Source of the DNA: an uncultured Thalassotalea sp.
GTDB lineage: Bacteria; Pseudomonadota; Gammaproteobacteria; Enterobacterales; Alteromonadaceae
Length of the DNA stretch: 64,000 nucleotides
NCBI GenBank assembly: GCA_947492575.1
Contig: CANLNK010000004.1
Location: 297,194 to 361,193, forward strand
Direction of reading: 5' to 3'
Positions 57,517 through 64,000 of the stretch are shown one piece after another. The notes beneath the pieces are model-generated. The model searched no databases. It saw only the letters and a program-made list of their open reading frames with translations, and had not been told where the DNA came from. Numbering within the stretch: the first letter of the stretch is position 1; each line of letters starts with the position of its first letter. A program made the position numbers and the translations under genes.

Positions 57517-58821
57517 ATGACTATGAAAAAACTACTGCTTGCAACTTCTATTGCGCTAGCTTGCCAGTTTCCTGTGCTAGCAAGCGATTTCAAATCACAA
57601 GTTTCTGAAATGGCTTCTGACATTGAGCCACAAGTGATTAAGTGGCGACGCCACTTTCATGAAAACCCAGAACTGTCCAATCGAGAGTTTGAAACGGCTA
57701 AAACTATCGCGAAATATCTAAAAGACCTTGGCTTAGAAGTTCAAACAGGCATTGCAAAGACAGGAGTTGTAGCAGTATTAGACTCAGGCAAGCCGGGTCC
57801 AGTAGTTGCCCTTCGTGCAGACATAGATGGGTTACCTGTTACAGAATCTGTTGATTTACCTTTCGCTTCAAAAGTAAGAACCACTCACGAAGGGATGGAT
57901 GTCGGTGTCATGCATGCGTGTGGTCATGACACACATATTGCAATGCTCATGGGTGCAGCAAAGATCCTCACTGAGAAAAAAGACAAACTAAAAGGCAAAG
58001 TGAAATTCATTTTCCAACCGGCTGAAGAAGGCGCTCCACGAGGAGAAGTTGGTGGTGCTGAAGTCATGGTCAAAGAAGGCGTTTTGAAAAACCCCGATGT
58101 CGACGTAATCTTCGGTCTTCATATCAGCTCTGCACAAGATGTTGGTACTGTGCGCTATAAAGAAGAAGGGATTATGGCTGCCGTAGATCCATATCGCATT
58201 GTAATTAAAGGTAAGCAGTCACATGGTGCGTACCCTTGGTTAAGTGCCGATCCAATCGTTTCAGCAGCGCAAATGATAATGGGTTTACAGACTATTGTTA
58301 GCCGCGAAGTAGAGCTTATCGACAGTGCAGCCGTTGTTTCAGTCGGTATGATTAAAGGCGGTAACCGTTCAAACATCATCCCAAGTGAAGTCGAGCTTGT
58401 TGGTACAATTCGTTCACTTAATCCTGAGATACGTAAACATATTCATGAAGCGGTTCATCGTAAAGCAACGAACATTGCTGAAAGCATGAATACAACAGCA
58501 GAGGTGACGTTACCACTGGATTATCAATACCCTATCACCTACAACGATCCGTCACTAATGCAACAGATGTTGCCTACGCTAAAATCAACAGCAGGTGATG
58601 AAAATACCGTTCTCACAAAAGCAGTAACAGGGGCTGAAGACTTTTCTTTCTTCCAAGAAAAGGTACCAGGGCTGTATTTATTCGTTGGTGGTAAGAGTTT
58701 AGACGTACCGGTTAGTGAGGCACCTGGACATCACACACCAGAATTTGAAATTGACGAAAGTGGCATGAAGCTCGGTGTTGAATTGTTATCGAATTTAACC
58801 TTCGATTACATGCACCAATAA
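57517..58821 (+). CDS. M20 family amidohydrolase (M20D type), secreted
   Basis: 434 residues from ATG 57517 (ATG 57523 is an alternative; neither has a strong ribosome site). Signal peptide MTMKKLLLATSIALACQF. Zn-binding and catalytic residues: ADIDGLPVTE, HACGHDTHIAMLMGAA, QPAEEGAPRGEVGGA, plus dimerisation domain and C-terminal TGAEDFSFFQ. Related to IAA-amino acid hydrolase and hippurate hydrolase. Likely cleaves N-acyl amino acids or peptides in the periplasm; substrate unknown. Confidence 0.9.
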   Translation: MTMKKLLLATSIALACQFPVLASDFKSQVSEMASDIEPQVIKWRRHFHENPELSNREFETAKTIAKYLKDLGLEVQTGIAKTGVVAVLDSGKPGPVVALRADIDGLPVTESVDLPFASKVRTTHEGMDVGVMHACGHDTHIAMLMGAAKILTEKKDKLKGKVKFIFQPAEEGAPRGEVGGAEVMVKEGVLKNPDVDVIFGLHISSAQDVGTVRYKEEGIMAAVDPYRIVIKGKQSHGAYPWLSADPIVSAAQMIMGLQTIVSREVELIDSAAVVSVGMIKGGNRSNIIPSEVELVGTIRSLNPEIRKHIHEAVHRKATNIAESMNTTAEVTLPLDYQYPITYNDPSLMQQMLPTLKSTAGDENTVLTKAVTGAEDFSFFQEKVPGLYLFVGGKSLDVPVSEAPGHHTPEFEIDESGMKLGVELLSNLTFDYMHQ

Positions 58822-58953
58822 CCGCTTATTAGGCTGCAAACCTCGCTAGCCAATTAGTGATATCAACCGCTGATATTACCAACTTAATTGGCTAGCTTAT
58901 CCCTGCATAACACTGTTAAAATATGGTTAACTTTCATTAGTCTGACTGTTGTT

Positions 58954-59607
58954 ATGACCTTTCTAGAAAAACTCCGTTGTTTACTTACTTTTGGCCAAGG
59001 TGTCGCGTTACCTATGCCAGAAATAGCGGAAAACACCGATCCTTTCACACTATTTACACAGTGGTTTGAAGAAGCCAATAAAGCCGGTATTTTGTTACCC
59101 GAAGCGATGTCGGTAAGCACTTGTAGTGCTGATGGCCAACCAAGCTCTCGAATGGTATTACTTAAAGAATATGATGAACAAGGTTTTGTGTTCTATACCA
59201 ACTACGAAAGCCGAAAAAGTCATGAGCTAAAAGAAAATCAGAGAGTTGCCCTACTTTTCCACTGGAATGTTCTTCAACGCCAAGTACGCATTGAAGGTGA
59301 AGTCGAGAGAGTATCAGCAGAACAGTCAGCAGCATACTTCCATAGCCGAGATCGTGGCAGTCAAGTAGGCGCTTGGGCTTCAAAACAAAGCCAAAAGCTC
59401 AGTCACGACAATGAGTTAAAAGAACGTTTCACCAGCTTTGAACAACAGTTTTCTGGAGTCGAAGTACCACTGCCTGAGTTTTGGGGTGGTTGGCGCATAA
59501 AACCAAGCTACATAGAATTTTGGCAAGGTAGAGCAAGTCGTTTGCACGACAGACTTTGTTTTGAAAAAACAGAAGATAGCTGGCAGCAGTTTAAACTTCA
59601 CCCTTAA
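58954..59607 (+). CDS. pdxH: Pyridoxamine 5'-phosphate oxidase
   Basis: FMN enzyme making pyridoxal 5'-phosphate from PNP or PMP. 217 residues from ATG 58954 (E. coli 218); the earlier in-frame start at 58888 adds 22 residues with a hydrophobic stretch and is not expected for a cytosolic enzyme. FMN-binding SRMVLLKEYDEQGFVFYTNY, GAWASKQS, LPEFWGGWRI, IEFWQGRASRLHDRL. PdxJ, the preceding enzyme in the pathway, is encoded elsewhere in the window. Confidence 0.94.
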   Translation: MTFLEKLRCLLTFGQGVALPMPEIAENTDPFTLFTQWFEEANKAGILLPEAMSVSTCSADGQPSSRMVLLKEYDEQGFVFYTNYESRKSHELKENQRVALLFHWNVLQRQVRIEGEVERVSAEQSAAYFHSRDRGSQVGAWASKQSQKLSHDNELKERFTSFEQQFSGVEVPLPEFWGGWRIKPSYIEFWQGRASRLHDRLCFEKTEDSWQQFKLHP

Positions 59608-59663
59608 TTCTTTGGCTTTAGATAATCAAAATAAACAAGGCCATTCATTTGTATCTCCATAGC

Positions 59664-59693
59664 AAAAAGCCACTTCTTATGAAGTGGCTTTTT
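59664..59693. terminator. Bidirectional terminator between pdxH and oadB
   Basis: AAAAAGCCACTTC and GAAGTGGCTTTTT, perfect 13-bp stem, loop TTAT. It separates convergent pdxH and the oad operon. Confidence 0.92.
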
Positions 59694-59737
59694 CTTATTC
59701 ACATGCTACGTAATCAAGCTATATAGCTAACTATCGA

Positions 59738-60871
59738 TTAACTGCCTACTAGGGCTAGCAGGATACCGGCAGCTACTGCTGAACCTAATACACCTGCTAC
59801 ATTTGGCCCCATTGCGTGCATTAACAAGAAGTTGTGAGGGTTGGCTTCTAAACCGACCTTATTTGCAACACGTGCCGCCATAGGAACCGCTGATACACCA
59901 GCTGCACCGATAAGCGGGTTAATTGGGTCTTTAGACAGTTTGTTCATCAGTTTTGCCATTAACACACCTGACGCCGTACCAATTGAGAAAGCTACTGCAC
60001 CCAACGCTAAAATACCTAATGTTTCAACGTTTAAGAAAGCCTCAGCACTTAACTTAGAACCAACACCTAACCCTAGGAAAATAGTAACAATGTTAATTAG
60101 CTCATTTTGCGCCGTAGAGCTTAGTCTATCGACCACACCACATTCACGCATCAAGTTACCTAAACAGAACATGCCAACAAGCGGTGCTGCCGACGGTAAG
60201 AAGAAGATAGCCATCATCAATACTGCAAGCGGGAATATGACCTTCTCAAACTTAGTAACGTGACGAAGCTGCGCCATCTCAATTTTGCGCTCTTCTTCAT
60301 TAGTGAATAGCTTCATAATAGGCGGCTGGATAATAGGTACTAATGCCATGTATGAGTAGGCCGCTACCGCAATGGCACCTAATAGTTCAGGCGCTAGCTT
60401 TGATGCTAAGAAGATCGCTGTTGGACCATCTGCACCACCGATTATTGCGATAGCCGACGCATCTTGTAACGAAAACTCAAAGCCAGGAATCGCATTCAAT
60501 GCAATCGCGCCGAATAACGTTGCGAAAATACCAAACTGTGCCGCAGCACCTAAAAACAACATTTTAGGGTTAGCGATAAGTGCACCAAAGTCCGTCATTG
60601 CGCCAACGCCCATAAATATCAGCAGTGGGAATATCCCAGTATCGATACCTGCGTAATAAACGTAATGAAGTAATCCACCGACCTCAGAGAAGCCAGCTAG
60701 CGGAATGTTAGTCAGTATCGCACCAAACCCCATAGGGACAAGAAGCAAAGGCTCAAAGTTTCTCGCAATCGCTAGATACAACAAGCCGCAACCCACTAAC
60801 ATCATGATGACCTGGCCCATTTCGAAATTAGCGAGGCCAGTGGACATCCACAATGTATTTAACTGCTCCAT
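59738..60871 (-). CDS. oadB: Oxaloacetate decarboxylase sodium pump, beta subunit
   Basis: Membrane subunit that decarboxylates carboxybiotin and exports Na+. 377 residues, about ten TM helices, with family motifs [34 protein letters not shown] and [14 protein letters not shown] at the end. Third gene of oadGAB on the minus strand, 9 bases after oadA. Confidence 0.96.
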   Translation of the reverse strand: MEQLNTLWMSTGLANFEMGQVIMMLVGCGLLYLAIARNFEPLLLVPMGFGAILTNIPLAGFSEVGGLLHYVYYAGIDTGIFPLLIFMGVGAMTDFGALIANPKMLFLGAAAQFGIFATLFGAIALNAIPGFEFSLQDASAIAIIGGADGPTAIFLASKLAPELLGAIAVAAYSYMALVPIIQPPIMKLFTNEEERKIEMAQLRHVTKFEKVIFPLAVLMMAIFFLPSAAPLVGMFCLGNLMRECGVVDRLSSTAQNELINIVTIFLGLGVGSKLSAEAFLNVETLGILALGAVAFSIGTASGVLMAKLMNKLSKDPINPLIGAAGVSAVPMAARVANKVGLEANPHNFLLMHAMGPNVAGVLGSAVAAGILLALVGS

Positions 60872-60880
60872 AATTAACCC

Positions 60881-62674
60881 CTACGCTAAACTAAGCAATA
60901 CGTCGCCAACAGCAACAGCATCACCTTCTCTAACGTTAACACTTACTATGGTACCAGCAGTTACTGCGCGAACTTCTGTTTCCATCTTCATCGCTTCCAT
61001 GATGATAACAACGTCACCTTCAGCAACCTCTTGCCCTTCACTCACCACTACTTTGAAAATGTTGCCTGCTAGCGGAGCGTTTAATGTTTCTTCTGCTGAA
61101 ACCGAGGCCGTTTGTTTAATCGCTGCATCTGCCGCAGACGCTGTCGTTGGTGCTACCGATGTCACAGAACCACTTGGCCCAACGACGACCTCAAACACTT
61201 GTCCATCAACACTAACTGAGTATTGCTCAGTAGGGCCATCTGCTTTGGCTGGTGCTGCAGGTGCTGCTGCAGGTACAGGAGCTTCCTTACTTGGCACAGG
61301 TTCAAACGCATCAGGGTTATTGCGGTTTTCTAAGAATTTGAGGCCAATTTGCGGGAATAACGCATACGTTAAAACGTCATCAATCACTTCGTCTGCAAGT
61401 TCAATGTTCTTCTCTTTTGCCAGTTCTTCTAGCTCAGCAGTTAAACTATCAACCTCAGGATCTAACAAGTCAGCTGGGCGACAAGTAATCGCTTCAGCAC
61501 CATCTAATACTCGCTCTTGAAGGGCTGCGTCAACAGGAGCAGCTGTTGCACCGTATTCACCTTTTAATACGCCAGCCGTTTCTTTAGTGATAGTTTTGTA
61601 ACGCTCGCCAGTAAGCACGTTAAGCACTGACTGAGTACCAACAATTTGAGATGTCGGCGTTACTAAAGGAATGTAACCTAACTCTTTACGTACTTTAGGA
61701 ATTTCTGTTAGTACTTCATCTAAGCGATCAGCTGCGCCCTGCTCTTTTAGCTGGCTTTCCATGTTCGTTAACATACCGCCAGGTACTTGAGCTAATAGAA
61801 TTCGAGCATCTACACCTTTTAGGCTGCCCTCAAATTTAGCGTATTTTTCACGAACACCGCGGAAGTAGGCAGCAACTTCAGCCAGTTTAGCCATGTCTAA
61901 ACCGGTATCACGTGGAGTACCTTCAACCGTTGAAACAATCGTTTCTGTCGGTGAATGACCGTAAGTCATACTCATTGAAGAAATAGCGGTATCAATAACA
62001 TCTACGTCTGCATCGATTGCCTTCATGTGAGTTGCTACGCTCAACCCCGTTGTTGCGTGACAATGTAAGGCGATTGGCAAGGCGACTGTTTCTTTCAATT
62101 TACCGATAAGCTCTTCGGCATAGTATGGCTTAAGTAGACCAGCCATATCTTTAATACACAGTGAGTGAGCCCCCATGTCTTCAAGCTTCTTCGCCATGTC
62201 GAGCCAGCCTTCTAGGGTATGCACAGGACTTTCGGTGAAGCTCAATGTACCTTGGGCATGAGCACCAACTTTAACTGCCGCCTTAATTGCAGTCTCTAGA
62301 TTACGAGTATCGTTCATCGCATCAAAGATACGGAAAACATCGACGCCATTAACATGCGCTCGCTCTACGAACTTTTCTACTACATCATCAGCGTAATGAC
62401 GGTAGCCTAAAATGTTTTGACCGCGGAACAACATTTGTTGCTTGGTATTCGGCATCGCTTTCTTCAATTCGCGAATGCGGTGCCACGGATCTTCCCCTAA
62501 ATAACGGATACATGAATCAAATGTAGCGCCACCCCATGATTCAATAGACCAGAAGCCGATTTGATCTAATACAGGTGCTATTGGCAACATGTCTTCGAGT
62601 CGCATACGTGTGGCTAGTAAAGATTGGTGTGCGTCTCGTAAGACTACCTCAGTGATTCCTAATGGCTTTGTCAT
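60881..62674 (-). CDS. oadA: Oxaloacetate decarboxylase, alpha subunit (biotin carrier fusion)
   Basis: Carboxyltransferase that moves CO2 from oxaloacetate to biotin. ATG 62674 with TAGGAG 7 bases upstream gives 597 residues; the longer frame overlaps oadG. N-terminal carboxyltransferase barrel ([30 protein letters not shown]), Ala/Pro-rich linker, and C-terminal biotinyl domain with the biotinylated Lys563 in [10 protein letters not shown]. Works with OadB/OadG at the inner membrane. Confidence 0.97.
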   Translation of the reverse strand: MTKPLGITEVVLRDAHQSLLATRMRLEDMLPIAPVLDQIGFWSIESWGGATFDSCIRYLGEDPWHRIRELKKAMPNTKQQMLFRGQNILGYRHYADDVVEKFVERAHVNGVDVFRIFDAMNDTRNLETAIKAAVKVGAHAQGTLSFTESPVHTLEGWLDMAKKLEDMGAHSLCIKDMAGLLKPYYAEELIGKLKETVALPIALHCHATTGLSVATHMKAIDADVDVIDTAISSMSMTYGHSPTETIVSTVEGTPRDTGLDMAKLAEVAAYFRGVREKYAKFEGSLKGVDARILLAQVPGGMLTNMESQLKEQGAADRLDEVLTEIPKVRKELGYIPLVTPTSQIVGTQSVLNVLTGERYKTITKETAGVLKGEYGATAAPVDAALQERVLDGAEAITCRPADLLDPEVDSLTAELEELAKEKNIELADEVIDDVLTYALFPQIGLKFLENRNNPDAFEPVPSKEAPVPAAAPAAPAKADGPTEQYSVSVDGQVFEVVVGPSGSVTSVAPTTASAADAAIKQTASVSAEETLNAPLAGNIFKVVVSEGQEVAEGDVVIIMEAMKMETEVRAVTAGTIVSVNVREGDAVAVGDVLLSLA

Positions 62675-62684
62675 GACAATGCTC

Positions 62685-62954
62685 CTAATTATTATCTTTA
62701 TGCTTCTGACGATACTGACTGACCGCAGCAGAGATAGCGGCAACAACAGATGGAGAAACTCCCTGCTGTGGTGCTGGCTTTTTAAGGGTAGGACGAGTAA
62801 CAGATTGTGCAACCGGATCAGGGAATTTACTCGCTAAAGGCGTTAGTACGGCATTGATAATCACCACTAACAGTCCTAGAAACGCAAATACGAACACCAT
62901 GCCCGCAAGCATTAGCGTACCCGCTTCAATAAAAAGTTGATCTAGGGCTTCCAT
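62685..62954 (-). CDS. oadG: Oxaloacetate decarboxylase, gamma subunit
   Basis: 89 residues: one TM ([20 protein letters not shown]), a cytoplasmic Pro/Lys linker ([14 protein letters not shown]) and a C-terminal helix ending [10 protein letters not shown]. Anchors OadA on OadB and helps coordinate Zn. 10 bases before oadA. First gene of the operon. Confidence 0.95.
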   Translation of the reverse strand: MEALDQLFIEAGTLMLAGMVFVFAFLGLLVVIINAVLTPLASKFPDPVAQSVTRPTLKKPAPQQGVSPSVVAAISAAVSQYRQKHKDNN

Positions 62955-63133
62955 CTATCTCTCTCTTTGTTATTTTTTAATCATATTAGAATAATCACTC
63001 AACAATAGAAAAATCAATCAAGAATTCGGCGATTTGGATAAATAATAATAAGTCAATAGTGAAAACGACGTAAAACTCATAAATATTCGTCAAATCTTAA
63101 TATTTATTCCATAAAAAACTCGAAAACTTAATA

Positions 63134-63201
63134 TTGTATACAGTATAAAAGCAATGGGTGGACCTATATAGGCTGACAAAAGCTACTTTTTGTATACAAA
63201 A
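63134..63201. promoter_or_regulatory. Two TTGTATACA palindromic motifs upstream of oadG
   Basis: TTGTATACA at 63134-63142 and the longer palindrome TTTTGTATACAAAA at 63188-63201, 56 bp apart, in the AT-rich 400-bp stretch (62955-63354) between oadG and the tRNA genes. The pattern could be a GntR-type operator. Apart from these motifs and the tRNA terminator I see nothing else in this stretch. Confidence 0.4.
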
Positions 63202-63307
63202 TGCAAACAATAGTCTAAAAACAGCGTATTCAAACTAGAACTAATTTGTATGAAAGTAGGCAAGAAAAGAGATGGCAAAGGCAAGGTTATTGACAAATTT
63301 CAGGCAT

Positions 63308-63337
63308 AAAAAAACCAGTCATTTGACTGGTTTTTTT
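63308..63337 (-). terminator. Rho-independent terminator of the tRNA-Arg unit
   Basis: AAAAAAACCAGTC and GACTGGTTTTTTT, 13-bp stem with loop ATTT. In the minus direction it follows the CCA end of the first tRNA by 17 bases. Confidence 0.9.
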
Positions 63338-63354
63338 ACTTTCTTAAGAAAATA

Positions 63355-63431
63355 TGGCGGACGCGGCAGGAGTCGAACCTGCGACCGCCTGGTTCGTAGC
63401 CAGGTACTCTATCCAGCTGAGCTACGCGTCC
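63355..63431 (-). tRNA. tRNA-Arg (anticodon ACG), CCA encoded
   Basis: Minus-strand 77-nt gene. Acceptor GGACGCG/CGCGTCC, D-arm GCTCAGCTGGATAGAGT, anticodon arm CCTGG CTACGAA CCAGG with anticodon ACG, T-arm GCAGG TTCGACT CCTGC, discriminator G and encoded CCA. ACG in E. coli is modified to ICG and reads CGU, CGC, CGA. Confidence 0.97.
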
Positions 63432-63707
63432 GCGGTCAATCGATATTTTATATCTCGAGTTAGAGATAGCGAACCTTGTTCATAGCCAACTTAGTCAAGC
63501 ATACTGCCTATCCAGCTGAACTACGCGTCCGCGGTCAATCTATATTTTATATCCCGAGTTAGGGATAGCGAACCTTGTTCGTAGCCAACTTAACCAAGCA
63601 TACTGCCTATCCAGCTGAACTACGCATTCGCGATCAATCTATATTTTATATCCCGAGTTAGGGATAGCGAGTCATCTCGCGATTTATATCGCAAAGCGAT
63701 ACTAAAG
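63432..63707 (-). repeat. 99-bp tRNA-derived tandem repeats between the two tRNA-Arg genes
   Basis: Period of 99 bp set by gcggtcaatc-type anchors at 63432, 63531 and 63630. Minus-strand reading of each unit: GGACGCGTAGTTCAGCTGGA (5' acceptor and D-arm of tRNA-Arg), GGCAGTATGCTTG, GTTGGCTACGAAC (anticodon loop; CTATGAA in unit 1), GGTTCG, a hairpin, an AT-rich spacer, ATTGACCGC. The T-arm and 3' acceptor strand are missing, so the units cannot fold as tRNAs. Two full units plus a third whose left part diverges into a TATCGC-AAA-GCGATA hairpin. Confidence 0.9.
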
Positions 63708-63784
63708 TGGCGGACGCGGCAGGAGTCGAACCTGCGACCGCCTGGTTCGTAGCCAGGTACTCTATCCAGCTGAGCTACGCGTCC
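63708..63784 (-). tRNA. tRNA-Arg (anticodon ACG), second copy, CCA encoded
   Basis: Identical in all 77 positions to the copy 353 bp away (acceptor GGACGCG/CGCGTCC, anticodon ACG, encoded CCA). In transcription order it comes before the other copy, with tRNA-derived repeats on both sides. Confidence 0.97.
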
Positions 63785-64000
63785 GCGGTCAATCGATATT
63801 TTATATCTCGAGTTAGAGATAGCGAACCTTATTCGTAGCCAACTTAGCCAAGCATACTGCCTATCCAGCTGAACTGCGCATTCGCGGTCAATCGATATTT
63901 TATATCTCGAGTTAGAGATAGCAAACCTTATTCGTAGCCAACTTAGCCAAGCATACTGCCTATCCAGCTGAACTGCGCATTCGCGGTCAATCGATATTTT
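63785..64000 (-). repeat. 99-bp tRNA-derived tandem repeats, running off the right edge
   Basis: Anchors gcggtcaatc at 63785, 63884 and 63983, again exactly 99 bp apart: two complete units and the first 18 bases of a third. Both units share actgcgcattc where the intact gene has gctacgcgtcc, so the 5' acceptor strand has begun to drift. Hairpin stems are TATCTC/GAGATA. More units, and possibly more tRNA-Arg genes, probably lie beyond the window. Confidence 0.9.

Noticed and set aside
60705..61520. 271-codon plus-strand open frame
   Set aside because: It lies opposite oadA and oadB and has a low-complexity Ser/Thr/Ala composition typical of an antisense shadow of a biotin-domain gene.
63272..63463. 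63-codon plus-strand ORF over the tRNA gene
   Set aside because: It is the antisense of tRNA-Arg (GGRGRSRTCDRLVRS is the usual translated tRNA artefact).
63432..64000. CRISPR-like periodic repeat
   Set aside because: The whole 99-bp unit is repeated with no unique spacers, and it matches tRNA-Arg; no cas genes are present.

Overview
This window looks like chromosome from a marine gammaproteobacterium of the Alteromonadales, most like the Colwelliaceae (Thalassotalea/Colwellia type). That placement is inferred from moderately AT-rich coding sequence, gene order, and the presence of small families such as DUF3545, a PA3496-like protein and the TIGR03545/TIGR03546 pair. Almost all of it is core chromosome. 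No insertion sequence transposase, prophage, integrase or CRISPR array was seen.

Layout. 1-4.2 kb: the start of rlmD, divergent from the tripartite sensor kinase barA, then a small hypothetical gene. 4.2-13 kb: one long minus-strand block reading rpoE-rseA-rseB-rseC, lepA-lepB-rnc-era-recO-pdxJ-acpS (envelope stress, translation, signal peptidase, RNA processing, repair, cofactor supply), with tight stop/start overlaps and a sigma-E type promoter ahead of rpoE. 13.3-17.3 kb: nadB, sdhE-ygfX, ygfZ and a SlyD-like isomerase. 17.3-19.7 kb: YkvA-type, PspB-like and secreted TonB-C-domain proteins. 19.9-27.1 kb: lysS, prfB (complete programmed +1 frameshift site), recJ, dsbC and fldB, the enterobacterial neighbourhood without xerD.

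27-39 kb is the more accessory part. It holds two AraC-regulator/dehydrogenase pairs (aldehyde dehydrogenase; YqhD-type reductase), srmB, a DUF4382 lipoprotein, a glutaredoxin, a hydrolase-OsmC fusion and a VOC protein. Together these suggest handling of aldehydes, peroxides and reactive electrophiles. 39-52 kb: the TIGR03545/TIGR03546 pair, yaaA, a MITE-like repeat, talB, DUF3545, an ABC-2 exporter and two tiny genes diverging from a perfect 21-bp Fur box, an M3 peptidase lipoprotein and tmcA. 52.3-57 kb: the periplasmic nitrate reductase operon napEFDABC, including a 52-aa napE. 57-63 kb: a PA3496-like small protein, an M20 amidohydrolase, pdxH and the sodium-pumping oxaloacetate decarboxylase operon oadGAB.

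The right end (63.3-64 kb) is the most unusual part. Two intact tRNA-Arg(ACG) genes are embedded in a tandem array of 99-bp units. Each unit is a decayed tRNA-Arg 5' portion joined to a short hairpin whose stem shows a compensated base-pair change between units. The array runs off the window. The Fur-box micro-operon at 46.9-47.4 kb is the best candidate for an undescribed small protein system.
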